64,000 bases of DNA from Rhodamnia argentea (lineage: Eukaryota; Streptophyta; Magnoliopsida; Myrtales; Myrtaceae), in assembly GCF_020921035.1 (NCBI RefSeq), contig NC_063160.1, forward strand, positions 20,867,595 through 20,931,594. Reading direction: 5' to 3'. The position numbers and the translations under genes are program-made. Each line of letters opens with the position of its first letter. The stretch's first letter is position 1. The notes beneath the pieces are model-generated. The model searched no databases. It saw only the letters and a program-made list of their open reading frames with translations, and was not told where the DNA came from. Shown here piece by piece: positions 12,934-25,289 of the stretch.

Positions 12934-13946
12934 GAAAAATTTCAAATAAAGGCCCGAAGTGCCCCGATTTTCTCAAATAAGGGCTTAAAGTGGATCTTGT
13001 TTCAAATAAAGGCCCAAAGTGCGCTTATTGTTTTATATAAGAGCCCGAAATAGATATTGTTTCAAATAAGAACCTCAAGTGACCATATCAATCTAAAAAA
13101 AAGGTTCTCTCACTAATTATTTATGGGCATTTTCATCATTTATCATTTTTTATTATTTTTCTCCTTTCTCTTAATTTTTTTTCCTCTTCCGTTTTTTAAA
13201 AATTTAAAAAAATCTGAAAAAAAGAAGAAGAACATGCGGGAGGCCGCCCTCCCACCTATGGAAACCACCCCACCACCGATGGCGTAGCGTTGGTGGCCGG
13301 TGCCTCCGTAGGGGCCGATGATCTTGTCGATCGGCGGCAAGGGCCGATAGGCCCTTGCCAAAGCCAAGAGAGAGTCGACCCTTGTAGATGTCCGAGGTAA
13401 GGCCGCGACCCTCGGAGGTACTAGAGGTAGGGTTGCCAACCCTTGCCTAGGTCCGGCCAAGGGCGGGCGACCTAGCTTAGGTCCCGTCGAGGGTCGCGGC
13501 CCTCCCTTGGACCCGGGTGAGGGCCGGTGACCCTTGCCTAGATCTAGGAGAGGGTCGTGGCCCTCTCTTGGCTCCAAGAATGGCTTGCTGGTCGCCGGCC
13601 TTGTCGAGGTGCCGACGACTTCGACAACCACCAATGTCGCTCCACCACTAGTGGGGCGGCTTCCACAAGCAGAAAGTTGCCCTCTTGCTTTTATTACTTT
13701 GTCTTTCTATTTTTTTTTCACTTTTATTTTTTTATTTAAATTAACTAAAAATTATGTTAAAATTATATTTTGACAAAAAATTTCCTTGATCGATCGGAAT
13801 ATTTGGTCGGTCAGTTGGCTAGTCAGGTTAGGCCCTTACTTGAAATAACAATGATTACTTCGGGCCTTTATTTGAAATAAAAATGACATTTCGGGCTCTT
13901 ATATGAGAAAATTAGAGCATTTGGGGCTTTTATTTGAAATTTTTAC
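12934..13946. mobile_element. Mutator-like MITE 2 (about 110-bp TIR, perfect 9-bp TSD)
   Basis: A 1013-bp element flanked by perfect 9-bp direct repeats TAAATTAGG (12925-12933 and 13947-13955). The left arm begins GAAAAATTTCAAATAAAGGC. The reverse complement of the right arm begins GTAAAAATTTCAAATAAAAG, and similarity continues for about 110 bp. Each arm is a series of roughly 32-bp subunits containing TTTCAAATAAGGGCCCRAAGTG-like motifs. The core, about 13240-13680, is GC-rich (repeated GGCCCTCxCTTGG and CGAGGGTCGCGG words) and gives spurious Gly/Pro/Arg-rich ORFs on both strands. No transposase, so non-autonomous. The TSD and TIR together make the MULE assignment strong. Confidence 0.9.
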
Positions 13947-13955
13947 TAAATTAGG

Positions 13956-14300
13956 ATAGGAGGAAGTAGTCTCACGTGGACTCTCATCCCTCTCTTCTTG
14001 TTCATACGGGCCAGAAGCAATCTCGCAGCGTCATCCCATCCAGTCATTTCATTCCACGTAATCAGACCCGGATCTAAAAATCCCATCACGAACTTTGATT
14101 GAATCAATACTACCTCACACCGACCATACGCGTCGCACCGTATCACAGCCCAATCGTCAACATGAGATCAGCTATATCCTTTAAAAAAAAATAAAATAGA
14201 AAGCTGGGAAAAACACGAAAAATATATATTTATTTTTTAAGCCCCGTCTCTCTTTCTCTCTCGCTCAGTCCCTCTCCCTCTTTGTCCTATACCGTAATCC
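13956..14300. other. SHL 5' flank / probable promoter region
   Basis: Spacer between MITE 2 and the SHL start codon. A TATATATTTATTTTTT stretch at about 14222 is followed by a C/T-rich leader (about 14246-14290), typical of a plant 5' UTR. A core promoter here is likely but not provable by eye. Confidence 0.45.
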
Positions 14301-17300
14301 ATGGCCAAGGCCAAAGCTCCGAGGCGCACTCTCGACTCCTACACAGTCAAGTCCATCAACAAAACCATCCGAGGTAAGCTTTCTCCTTCCCCTCCCTTTC
14401 CCGAGCAAATTTCGCTTCTCTGCTTCGCTCTCCTTCCGAGAAAGCACTCGCCGACCTCCCACCCTCATTGTTTTCCTGTTCGCCGATCAGCCGGCGACTG
14501 CGTCCTGATGCGGCCGTCGGATCCCTCGAAGCCTTCCTACGTCGCGAGGGTCGAGCGGATCGAGTCGGACGGCCGCGGGACCAACGTCAAGGTGCACGTG
14601 AGGTGGTATTACCGGCCCGAGGAGTCAATCGGGGGGAGGAGGCAGTTTCACGGCTCGAAGGAAGTGTTCCTCTCCGATCACTACGATATACAGAGCGCCG
14701 ACACGATCGAAGCCAAGTGCACGGTGCACACCTTCAAGAGCTACACCAAGCTCGACGCCGTCGGGAATGAGGACTTCTTTTGCCGTTTCGAGTATAATTC
14801 ATCTACTGGAGCGTTTAATCCCGACAGAGTAGCCGTGTAAGTTGCTATGAATGATTTCTTTAAGTAAAAATTTTGGTTTTTGAGCTCATGCCTCGTTTTT
14901 TTTTTTTTTTTCATCTGGTTGAATGAGTTTAGGTTTGCTTTTTCTTCGAATTGGTTTGGTTTTACCGGGCAATGTGCAGTCCTTTTTTATTTTATTTTAT
15001 GACGATTGTCCCTTATCGGTGTAAGCTGAAATGGTTAAGCAAATATTGATCTCGGTGCAGATTACAAAAATGCTTGGTTTTTGTGTTTTATTATCTTCAG
15101 TGAAGGATGACTTTGCTCGGGATATATATGTTCATCAATCGAGTTCTCTTTAGTGATTCGAGTGTTAGTGCTGGACTGAGACGCGACCTTAAATTCTGGT
15201 TCATATTGACTTGGCAGGTATTGCAAGTGTGAAATGCCTTATAATCCAGACGATCTTATGGTTCAGTGTGAGGGCTGTACTGATTGGTAAGCTGGAAGCT
15301 TTTGGACATGTTTCTTGATCCATTGTAGATAGAACCAATAATTTTATAAGACTACTAGAAACATAGGGTTGATTTGGTTTTTCTCAATGGCTCAAGTTGG
15401 TGGTACTATTTACTTGGTCGATGAGGGCAGAGTTATATTAACACCGAGACTGATGACCCATAAAAAGAAAAAAAGGAGAAAAATAAGCACTGGGTGCTTG
15501 TATAATGGTATTGGCCTTTTGTCCTTGACAACTTTGCTTGAAAGTCTAAGTTGGGAATGCTTCTTCTCGTATTCTACCTCCTGCATCTGGAAACTTCCTC
15601 AGCTAGTATTAGCTTAGCAAACAAGAATTCAGAAGTTTGTCACGTGGACAAGTTTGTCCACGATCTATCTGTGGCGGGGATTGGAAAGTGGACTTCGTAT
15701 AAAGAACGATAAATCTACCTTTCTTTTTTTTTTTTTTTGGTGTGTCTGGAATGGAATGTTACTGAAAGGTCTTGCATATCCTTGGGCAGGTTGTGTTGGA
15801 ACCAGTCAAGTATCAGTTCATTGGAAATGTATTCCTCTTTGGTGAGAAGACAATTGTTAGAAAATCTAGTTATGCTATAACAATGCAAAAGACTTTTAAG
15901 AGTAGGAGACTATCATAATGATTGGGTATTACAGGTGCCACCTGACCTGGTTATAAGGTCTCATTTATGCCGTTTGTCAATCATCTAGATCGATAACCTA
16001 ATAAAGCACACCTCCCAAGGCATAAAAGGGAATTGACATTTTGGTGGGATCTATATACGGGCTATATTTCAGACGCATTTCCATGAAGCTTCAGGGTTAT
16101 TTCATGGATCATAGCACTTTGATTTTTTTTTTTTTTTGGGTGAAAAAGGGTGCAAGGTGAGATTACAAAACCAGCATGTACTAACAGAAAATCCTACTTT
16201 GTCTCCTAAGCATAAGACATTTTTTGCGGCAGTCAAGGAACTGTGACTATGTTTTGTCGGTTTCAGCAGTTATTTATAGCATGGGTTGATGAAGGTTAAG
16301 TTTCAGTCCTTAATAATATATTCTGCCCACCTTGACGCTCTCTTGCACAATATCCGGTGACATCTATGAATGCTTACGATTGCCAAAAGAGAAAAAGAAA
16401 GAAAGAAAGAAAGAAAAAAACATGCGAAGTAGATTTCTGCTTTTCACTTACTTTAGTACGTGACAGTAGGCTTCTCCAGAGGATATTAATTGTACCTTTA
16501 TATTGACATTATCCCCACAAGCCCATTTTCTCCTTTTATCTTGCACAACATTATATACACTTGGGAAAGATGCTACAAGCTGGCAATATGCATCTTTTTG
16601 CATGTGCATGTGTCTCATTATCCATGCAAGGGGGAAGGATTAGTTGGAGGAATCTAAGGACAGGGGATGCAAACTTTAGTGGTTGTTCTTGTTACTACTA
16701 AAGTTTTTGGTCATTCTCACTGCATGTTTAATAAAGTTTGTCATGATATCAGTGTTAACCCTGACTGAGCTGCTCTAAGTGGTCACTAGTTCGTAGTTAT
16801 TGTTGGGTAAGTATTAATCTTTACTGGTGCATATGCAATACACGTTTTGGAAGGTTGAATGGGTGGACAATGTTTCCATTAATTAGGATTATGTTAAGGT
16901 CTTGGATAAGACTATTTATGCAAAGGCTGATGGATGGAGAATTGGTTATTAAGCATGCTGTATCTGGTTTTTAGCGTAGTGTCCTACTCTTCTGTGGTTC
17001 AATACTTCTACAGAAGTTGTTTTGGTTTGTGGTATTGCCCACAGTTGCTATTTCTAAAAGTTAATCATATAGATAAGTTCAGAGCATCCACATATCTCTG
17101 TTGTAGTTGGAATGTGTGGATTCTTTTTATTATATAGGAGAAGCTCATGTTGGTGTAATTATGGTCAATTTCGGCACGATGAGTGATTAAGTGTCTTGAA
17201 TATTGTATTTCTAATGCAATGGAAGGAGGAAAAAGGTACAGTTTCTTGAGCAAGTCTCAATAGTGATCTGTATGGATATTCAATATATTGCTGGTGATTC

Positions 17301-17929
17301 TACTATTAGAAGTCCAGTGTTTTATTCGGTCACTTTGCAATTTATAGCTAAGGAATTCAGCACCCATGTTGAAAATGACTGACCTCCCAATATCGTTGGA
17401 ACTGGAACTGGTGTATAATCTCTTGATTTTTGTTAGTTTGGTCAGTGCCAGAGTGGACACTGCGATCATCTACTTGCAGTCATCAAAGTTCTGTAGACAT
17501 TAGCAGATGAGATTGGAATATTATCTTTGAGTGCTAACGTTGTTCATTTATAACAAGCGGTCAATACATAAACCACTTCCCTATTAAGTGTGCAGGTTAA
17601 GAGCCTTTAGCGGCATTACCTTTTATAGTGAAAAATATCTTACGATCCAATCCAAGTAGGCATCCTTCATAGAATCCGTATTGGAAGAACTCATGTGTAA
17701 ATTAAGATCGAGTTAAGTTCTTCAAAAAACATTTGGCCCCTTGTTTTCCCACTGGTCCATTAGATATTCATGTGAGCAGTTATAGTCTCTTGATATGGTT
17801 CAGAAGATAATACTGATAGTCGGTTTGATGGCTGGAGCCAAGTGAAATAGACGAAATGTGGAGTAGTGAGAGTAGTGACTCTCTCCTGTGCATCAGCTTT
17901 AGTAGTCTGCTGCATCTCTCCCCCCCACT

Positions 17930-17973
<44 letters not shown>

Positions 17974-18590
17974 GGATTGGATCTGGGTTCTCGTCCTTGA
18001 ACACCCCTTCACTGCTGCACCATAAAAGTAAGCAAAGAAAGAAAGCCAAGTGGCTGCTTAACTATTATCACACAAAGCACTCACGGTGAATTAGCAATTT
18101 CACGACAAGGACATGTCAAGATGAAGTATGCATGTGACATTAAGAAAATGATCGGTGCAAACTTTAGCATGGTCTTCTTTTGATTCAGGTTTCATCCTAC
18201 TTGTATAGACATGTCAGTAGACGAAGCCAAAAGACTTGACCACTTCTTCTGTGAAAGTTGCTCAGCAGAAGGAAAGAAGCTGCAAAATTCTCACTCTGCT
18301 TCCAGGCTTGTGGCTGATACGAAGGTTAGCTGAGTTATTTCTGCAATGGTCTGTTTACTTCTTTGGTTCATTATCGCCTGAACTAGTTGACTTCGGTGCC
18401 TTCCTGAACAAGTGATACCCTAGGATAGATTGATACTTGAGATAGGCTTTCTCCTATAATTTATTCTATCCTTGGGTGTCTATAATGAAGTTCTATTTTG
18501 CTTGGTTGTTCAAAGCATCCAAGCTAAAGTCCATTTTATTCTATTTCTGTTGCTGATTTTCAGGTGGATACGAAACGTCGGCGGAGGTGA
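14301..18590 (+). CDS. SHL: SHORT LIFE-like chromatin reader (BAH + PHD), 216 aa, 5 exons
   Basis: Exons: 14301-14373, 14491-14836, 15218-15286, 18189-18324, 18564-18590 (651 nt). The BAH domain fills residues about 26-140 ([20 protein letters not shown], then [28 protein letters not shown]). The PHD finger follows with all eight zinc ligands visible: C142, C144, C157, C160, H165, C168, C184, C187. The tail is a short basic KRRRR. SHL and its paralog EBS in Arabidopsis bind methylated histone H3 tails (K4me3 and K27me3) and repress flowering; that role is inferred from the family. [21 protein letters not shown] is closer to SHL than to EBS. Length is near the 228 aa of Arabidopsis SHL. Intron 3 is long (2.9 kb), and parts of it were copied to 21.7-22.2 kb. 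Confidence 0.94.
17937..17972. repeat. (CT)n microsatellite in SHL intron 3
   Basis: About 17 CT units, preceded by two C runs (17929-17938 area). Simple sequence inside the long third intron. Confidence 0.9.
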
Positions 18591-20163
18591 CGACTGTATA
18601 GAATGGGTAGATGCCTGCTAAGATTGGATTTTAAAGTACCCCATGACAAATTCTGCCGTTTTAGTTTGGAGTCTGTAGGAGGATAAACTGGGTGTGAAAA
18701 TCTGTGGTCTGTACTTGGTTTGATTGGGAGTCAACCCTGTTTTGCTTAGGTCAAGAAAACATGTTGATCATCTGTAATTATTTAGATACCCTTTCTTCTG
18801 GTTTTCTTGTTTATATCTCACCTCGTAGCTCATGTGTATTCTGACAAGTAAACTTATCTCTATGTAAGAAACATCTGGGTTCTAGAGGTAATTGATGCCT
18901 CTAAAGTTTGAGTCACTCTTGGACTGAGGAATTCATGATATAATTATTGATTAGGTAAGAGTGCTAAGTCGTAAATGCACAGTATACCATTACTGAAAAA
19001 TTGCTGCAGTAGTTCATTTTGTCCCTTTCTAGTTTTCGGATTAGGAACCGTGATAAATATAATGGTTCCCATAATATTAACATTCTGTGAAATGGATAGG
19101 ATTTGATGACTTTCTAATTCCGAAAAGGAATATGAGCAACACAGATAGGAAATAGCTGACAGTTCGTGTCTCATTATAAGGACAAACTTGAGAATTACCA
19201 ACTGATGAAAGATCTTTGACCAAAAAAAAAAAAAAAAAACAACTGATGAAGGATCTAACAGGAAAATGTAGGTTTGTTCTTCTCAAGGCCTTTGGTGGGA
19301 TAATATATCCAAGAATTGCTCCTTTCTCTTACAGCCCTTAAGCTAACCTCTTTGTTCACTAATTGCAAGCTTAGGTTTCACATTGAGTATTAGTTTTCAC
19401 TGGTCTATGAAGCGATTCTCTGTTTCTCACTTGTACTGTGAACTTCACCTATCAAATATGGGTACAGGGTAAAGGAGATTTATAAATTGAAAGCTTAATT
19501 TGAGCAAAAGAGGAGGCAATAATTTGCGCTGTGTCAGGACTTGGCTCAATGCAGAGGCAATACGATTGCGTCGACCTCAAGATAAGATTAAGCTCACACG
19601 GTTCTTTTTTTCGCCTCCATTTTGTATTAAACAAACACTCTCATGGTGCAAAAATCATAGATAGGTGATCGATCTCTTGAATTCAAATCTTGTTGTAGGC
19701 GTGCATTCCTGGAACAAAGCTGTGTAAAGGCGTTCCATCTCGCAAATTGTAGACAAGTAAATTTGTGAATATCATAGGGGTTGAGGCATGAGATGGTCTT
19801 GCGCTCACACTCAGAGAAATTTATATCTCGGCAATATAGAAAACTGAAAGTGGCAATATAGAAAACTGAAAGATTAGAGGAAAATGTGGCGTTTATTCTA
19901 ACAAAAGCGGCCCTGAAAGAGACGATGATCTACATGTGGCGAGAGCCAACAAATGAAAGAGGAATTGAGCCAGAGAGAAACTTGAACTGGCCACCAAAAA
20001 GTAACCTGAATGCCTAGAGAAAAAGGTTTCATTATTCTAACAAAAAGCTGCCCTGAAAGAGATGATGATTCACATGTGAGAGAGCATAGAGGAATTGACG
20101 TTGCATTTAATTCTGAACATGAGAAACGAATGCAACCCTAGAGCAAGATTAAGAGAACGGAGC
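18591..20163. other. SHL 3' flank and start of the PAP duplication unit
   Basis: SHL 3' UTR and spacer. From about 19283 to 19760 the sequence matches 22250-22640, so it lies inside the smaller SHL-PAP duplication. From about 19895 to 20100 there is an internal duplication of a motif, TTCTAACAAAAGC followed by GCCCTGAAAGAGA, which recurs in the PAP 3' flanks at 22790 and 36061. Confidence 0.6.
19216..19239. mobile_element. Tail-only retroposon insertion, TTGACC plus A(18), 17-bp TSD
   Basis: A 24-bp insert, TTGACC followed by 18 A, sits between 17-bp direct repeats at 19199-19215 and 19240-19256 (one mismatch, A to G). A poly(A) tail with a long TSD is the hallmark of target-primed reverse transcription. 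Almost all of the retroposon body is missing. Confidence 0.75.
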
Positions 20164-21597
20164 TCAGCTGGATTCTTTGACCGGATTCCAATACCGGTTG
20201 TGGAACCATCAGGAGTCGGCCTCTTTAGCAATTCCATCATTGTTGCGATTCCAAGCTTAGTATGCATGCGTACAGTTCTCGATGTCAAAAATACGGTAGG
20301 CAGAGTATTCTGGTTGTGGCCATGTCATGCTGCTCCACACAAAATCAGGCATTCAGTTTTCCCGAGCACAAAAAGCAGGCAAATATACTTTGGATTGGGA
20401 AAAAATCGGGTGATTCTATTACTTGTTTGCTATGCCTTCTATGTTCCCTCCGTCGCCAATGTTTATGTAGACAAGTGTGTTTGGATTAGACACTGGAGTA
20501 GTCAGGCCATTTGTAATGTTGTACGCTATGTTCAATATGCGTTGCTGCGGGTAGACAATGCATCATATCATATTTCATCAAATTACAAGGTAAAATCATT
20601 GCTTTACACAATGATGAAATGAAGCTTACGGTTCTTTCATAAGCATGCACATGACCGGTAAAGACGACGTCAATCTTGTGCTCTATAAACCACGGCTTAA
20701 AAACTACCCTCATAGCTTCTCCTTCCATGTAGTGGTAATTGTAGCTGTTGTACAATGGATTGTGCATGAGAACGATTAGCCACGAGCGAGACCTCGCTCT
20801 TGTTCACTTTTGGCTGGTACTGAGGAGTGTATATAGCTGAAAGGAACCGGCATCGAGCATTAAAGCCACAAGCAATTCAGTGCAATATACAATTGCTAAC
20901 ACTTCATCATCATAATCAACAAGATAGAGGCTTTCTTCTCATAAGTGATGAAAATATTCCAATATCACTAAGACGGCCTGTAAAGATCCTTACCAAATGC
21001 CGAATAAGAAGACAATGCTAAGAGATAAGCAGAAGCTCTCTTTATTGAGTACCACACAGGGCTGCTATTGTTTGACTCCTTGTATGGAACTTCGTACCGG
21101 TGCATATATGGTTTAAATGGTATATATTCCCCCTAAAACACAATTAACCCTCCTAAGTGATGATTTAGAATCCAATAGTTCACGATGTTAAAGAAGTGGG
21201 AGAATGAGAAACAGTAGAGATGTCTGCTTTTCAATTAAGTTTCAGATTGCTATGATAAAACTTACAATTTCAGGGCAATAATCAATCTCATGATTTCCTG
21301 AACACCAAATCCAATGCTGTTTCTCTCCACAAACCTCCCCCAACTATTCCACATTAAATTGTTGTGCAGTGGATGATCATCTGCGTAAGAGAGGTCCCCC
21401 ATATACAACAACGCCTTTGGATTATATGGGTTTTTCTCATAATGAGAAAGCGTCATATTCGAATATGACGGCCACTTTTTTCTAATAAAAGGGCTTGTGT
21501 CTCCATCGCAGAACACAGCAACAATCAGGACACATGCAAGAACCGCCAAACAATGTGTCAAGGCGGATGAGCCAGGGGCGAACGAGTGTGAACTCAT
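20164..21597 (-). pseudogene. PAP pseudogene A (exon 1 fused to exon 4)
   Basis: Same family and layout as the intact gene at 22891-25229 but broken in several places. Exon 1 (from 21597) runs through the signal peptide and the segment RKKWPS, then jumps directly into the middle of exon 4 ([12 protein letters not shown]), deleting the rest of exon 1, exons 2 and 3, and the GDLG metal-binding motif. Exon 4 then loses about 10 nt just after GRFVER, shifting GNHEID out of frame. Exon 5 (20994-21132) is intact in length. Exon 6 lacks about 20 nt near its start. The last exon has lost the segment encoding the REASFGHG region and meets an early stop. A TATA-like box survives at 21650-21657. It cannot encode an active enzyme. 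Confidence 0.88.
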
Positions 21598-21649
21598 CAC
21601 TTCTCAGTCTGTGATTCTTGGTTAATTTTCAGTCAAGACTCAAGTGCTC

Positions 21650-21657
21650 TTATATAG
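21650..21657 (-). promoter_or_regulatory. TATA-like box of PAP pseudogene A
   Basis: CTATATAA on the minus strand, about 55 bp upstream of the ATG at 21597. The position matches the TATA-like boxes of the intact paralogs. Confidence 0.5.
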
Positions 21658-21732
21658 GTGATGAGTTCACCTGAATATGGGGGAATATGCTAACCTTCCC
21701 AGGAATTTCAGGGATATTTAGTTCACCTAAAC

Positions 21733-22250
21733 TCCGGTTCATGTTGGCTTGGCAGGTATATCATGGATTGTATCGCTCTGATTTTCTCTTTTCTTGAGTG
21801 AAAAAGGGTGCAAGGGGAGATTACAAAACCAGCATTTACTAACAGAAAATCCTACTGTCTCCTAATAAAGCGGAAGACAGTTTTTGCGGCAGCCAAGGAG
21901 ATCTGACTACGTTTTTGTCGGTTTCAGCAGTTATTTATAGCATGATATACTCATTCATTAAAGTTATCATATTATGTCGTGCCCACCTTGACGCTCTCTT
22001 GCACAATCTCTTCATTTTTGTTACTTTGGCCATTGCCAGAGTGGACACTGCGATCATCTACTCGCATTCATTCAAGTTCCGTGGATATTAGCGGATGAGC
22101 TTAGAATATTGTCTTTTGAGTGCTACCGTTATTCATAGTGAAAAATGTCTTATGATCCGATCCAGGTAGTCATCCATCACAATAACCGTCTTGGAAGGAC
22201 TCATGTGTGAATTAAGATTAAGTTCTTCAAAAAACATTTGGCCCCTTGTT
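21733..22250 (+). pseudogene. Intron-only fragment of SHL
   Basis: Three collinear stretches match SHL. The first matches the end of intron 2 (about 15195-15220, including TTGGCAGGTAT). The next two match intron 3 (about 16105-16345 and 17425-17750). Downstream, from 22250, the match continues into SHL 3' flank (19283 onward). All SHL exons 3-5 are missing, so it has no coding potential. It marks the left edge of a duplication that carried the SHL 3' part together with a PAP gene. Confidence 0.82.
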
Positions 22251-22890
22251 CTTCAAGGGCTTTGGTGGGATGGTACATACAGAATTGCTCCTTTCTCTTG
22301 TACCCCTGAAGCTAACATCTTTGTTCACTAACTGCAAGCTTAGAATTCAGATTGAGTATTAGTTTTAGCTGGTCTATGACGCAATTCTCAGTTTGTCACT
22401 TGTACCGTGAACTTCACCTATCAAATACAGGGTGAGGGAGTTTTATAAAAGGCAAAAATTTGCGCGATGTCGGAGTTGTTTCAAAACTCTCCATTTTGTG
22501 TTAACACACACTCTCATGGAGCAAAAAGCAAAGCATAGATAGGTGCTGATCTCTTGAATCTAAATCGTGTTGTAGGCGTGCATTGATGGTGAAAAGCGTG
22601 TAAAGACGTTCCGTCTAGCAAATTGTAGACAAGTAAATTGGCAAATATCGAAAACTGAAAGATTAGAGCAAAATGTGGCGTTTTATTCTAACTGAGAGAG
22701 ATGATGATTTACATATGAGAAGAGCTAAAAAAACGAAAGAGGAATTGACGCCAGAGAGAAACTTGAACTGGCCAAAAAGATTACTCTAACAAAAAGCTGC
22801 CCTGAAAGAGATATCATTCACATATGACGCCACATGTAACTCCAATCATAAGAAGCCAATGCAACCCTGAAAAGTTCAAGAGAACGGAGC

Positions 22891-25229
22891 TCAGCTAGAT
22901 TCCTTGACCGGATTCCAATACCGGTTATGGAACCATAAAGAGTCGGCCTCTTCAGCAATTCCATCATTGTTGCGGTTCCAAGCATAGTATGCATGCGTAC
23001 GGTTCTTGATGTCGAAAATGCCGTGCCCGAAACTTGCTTCACGGTAGGCAGAGTACTCTGGCTGTGGCCATGTCATGCTGCTCCACAGAAAATCCACATT
23101 CAGTTTTCCCGAGCACAAAATGTAGGCAAATAAAATTTGGATTGGGAAAAAAATTGGGTGATTCTATTACTTGTTTGCTATGCCTTCTATGTTCCCTCCG
23201 TCACCAATAGTTACATAGACAGGGGCATTTGGATTAGACACCGGAGTAGCCATACCATTTGTAACGTTGTATGCTATGTTCGATATGCGTTGCTGCAAGT
23301 AGACAATGCATCATCATATCGTGCACATGATGAAATGAAAAGGTAAAATTATTACTTCACGCAATCATGAAATGAAGCTTACCGTTCTTTCATAAGCATG
23401 CACATGACCGGCAAATACGACGTCCACCTTGTGCTCAATAAACCACGGCTCGAAAACTACTCTCATGGCTTCTCCTTCCATGTAGTGGTAATTGTAGCTG
23501 TTGTACAATGGAGTGTGCATGAGAACAATCAGCCATGGCGTCTCGCTTCTATTCACTTTTGGCAGCTCGTCCTTAAGCCAATGGTACTGAGGAGTGTATA
23601 TCGCTGAAAGGAAGCGGCATGGAGCATTAAAGCGACAAGCAATTGAGCGCAATATGCTAACAAGATAGAGGTTTTCTTCTCATAATCAACAAGATAGAGG
23701 TTTTCTCTCATAAGTGATGAAAATATTCCGATATCACTAAGACGACCTGTAAAGATGCTTACCAAATGCTGAATAAGAAGACAATACTATGATATATGCA
23801 GAAGCTCTCTTTATTGAGTACCACAAGGGGCTGGTGCTGTTTGACTCTCTGTATGGGACTTCATACCGGTGAAGATACGGTTTAAATGGCGTATATTCTC
23901 CCTGAAACACAATTAACCCCCTAAGTGGTGATTCAGAATCCAACAATTCACAATGTTGGAGAATGAGAAACAACAGAGATGCTTGCTTTTCGATTAAGGT
24001 TAAGACTTTTATGAAAAGCTTACAATTTGAGGGCAATAATCAATCTCATGATTTCCTGAGCACCAGATCCATTGCTGATAAGCCAAGCTTCTCTCCACGA
24101 ATCTCCCCCAACTATCCCATCTCAAATTGTTGTGCAGTGGATGATCATCTGCGTAAGAGAGGTCCCCCATGAACAACAAAGCCTTTGGATTATACGGGTT
24201 TTTCTCGTAATGAGAAAGCGTCACATTCGAATCATGTGTCTGACCCAGATCCCCTGAAACGAGATGAACATAAATTAAGAGTTGATATCGAATTTCCAAA
24301 GAGAATCTTGAGAAGTGCTTATAGAGCTACATAGCCTTAAACCAGGAATTTATTGTAGCGTTGCGTTTTGTACAATAGTCCGACTGAAATTTTCCTATTT
24401 CACTACCAAATCATCATCACGTCTTGCTTCAAATATTGACATTTGACACAAGAACCAGCTCTTTAACCCATACTACAGAGAAACTTACCGATTAGACCGA
24501 AAGTGTACGGGACATCAGGGCCAACTTCAGGAGGAGTCACAAACCAAAATTGTCGACGTACGTGTCCAGACCCGACCACATAGTAATACTTCGTATCATG
24601 CTGCAATCACGTAATCATATAGATGGATTAAAAAGAAGCCGCCAAAGCTGGTATCGCTTCACTCAAACAAAAGTAGTGGAACGACAAGCTCTAATCAAGC
24701 AATCCCAAAAGAAGCTATTATTCACCTCTAAATCTTGGATAGTGCAATGGTGAATGTAACCAGAAGTGTAATTGTAGTACTTGTAAGAAGTGACTACGGT
24801 GTTCTCCGAGTGCTTCTTCTTGTGGGGGCTCTTTTCGCTCCAGTAATGCACTTTATTGGACCCGGGTTCATCAGGGGTCACCCACGACACAATCACTCCC
24901 TTGCCGACATGATCTCCTTGGGTAATGTGAACCTGAAACACATTGCTCGACGTGAGGTTAAACTAATCACCGACCCGCGGAACGTCAACCTCTTCCCTTT
25001 TGTCAAGAGGAAATGTGAAAAATCGAAATCTCACCTGTTGTGGTGCATTATGTCCTGGAGGCGCAGCGAAGACATCACTGTCAAAAGGCATATCCACCGA
25101 CGGCCAGACTTTCCTAATAAAAGGACTTGTGTCTCCATCGCAGAACACAGCAACAATCAGGACAAATGCAAGGACCACCAAACAATGCGTCAAGGCGGAT
25201 GAGCCAGGGGCGAACGAGCGCGATGCCAT
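22891..25229 (-). CDS. PAP: Purple acid phosphatase B, 470 aa, 8 exons
   Basis: Exons (minus order): 25035-25229, 24726-24932, 24489-24600, 24024-24253, 23763-23901, 23383-23603, 23171-23292, 22891-23077 (1413 nt). Secreted metallophosphoesterase of the plant high-molecular-weight PAP group. It hydrolyses phosphate monoesters at acid pH with an Fe(III)-Zn/Mn centre. All seven metal ligands are visible: D173 (GDLG), D202 and Y205 (GDLSYAD), N239 (GNHE), H324 (MHTPLY), H361 and H363 (GHVHAYER), plus H240 and H334 of the active site. They sit at a constant +38 offset from kidney-bean PAP. An N-terminal hydrophobic segment (about residues 13-31) looks like a signal peptide. ATG at 25229 is used; an upstream in-frame GTG is not a eukaryotic start. 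Exon 7 diverges from paralogs C and F ([20 protein letters not shown]). Role in phosphate scavenging is inferred. Confidence 0.93.
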
Positions 25230-25281
25230 CACTTCTCAGCCTGTGATTCTTCGTTAACTTTTAGTCAAGGATTGAGTGCTC

Positions 25282-25289
25282 TTATACAG
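25282..25289 (-). promoter_or_regulatory. TATA-like box of PAP B
   Basis: CTGTATAA on the minus strand, about 53 bp upstream of the ATG. It is less canonical than the box of pseudogene A (CTATATAA) at the matching position. Confidence 0.45.

Noticed and set aside
13143..13773. 163-codon minus ORF and plus ORFs over the GC-rich block
   Set aside because: Composition-driven frames inside the GC-rich core of MITE 2, bounded by its TSD.
15720..16140. Poly(T) runs in SHL intron 3 as further tail-only retroposons
   Set aside because: No matching direct repeats could be found around them.
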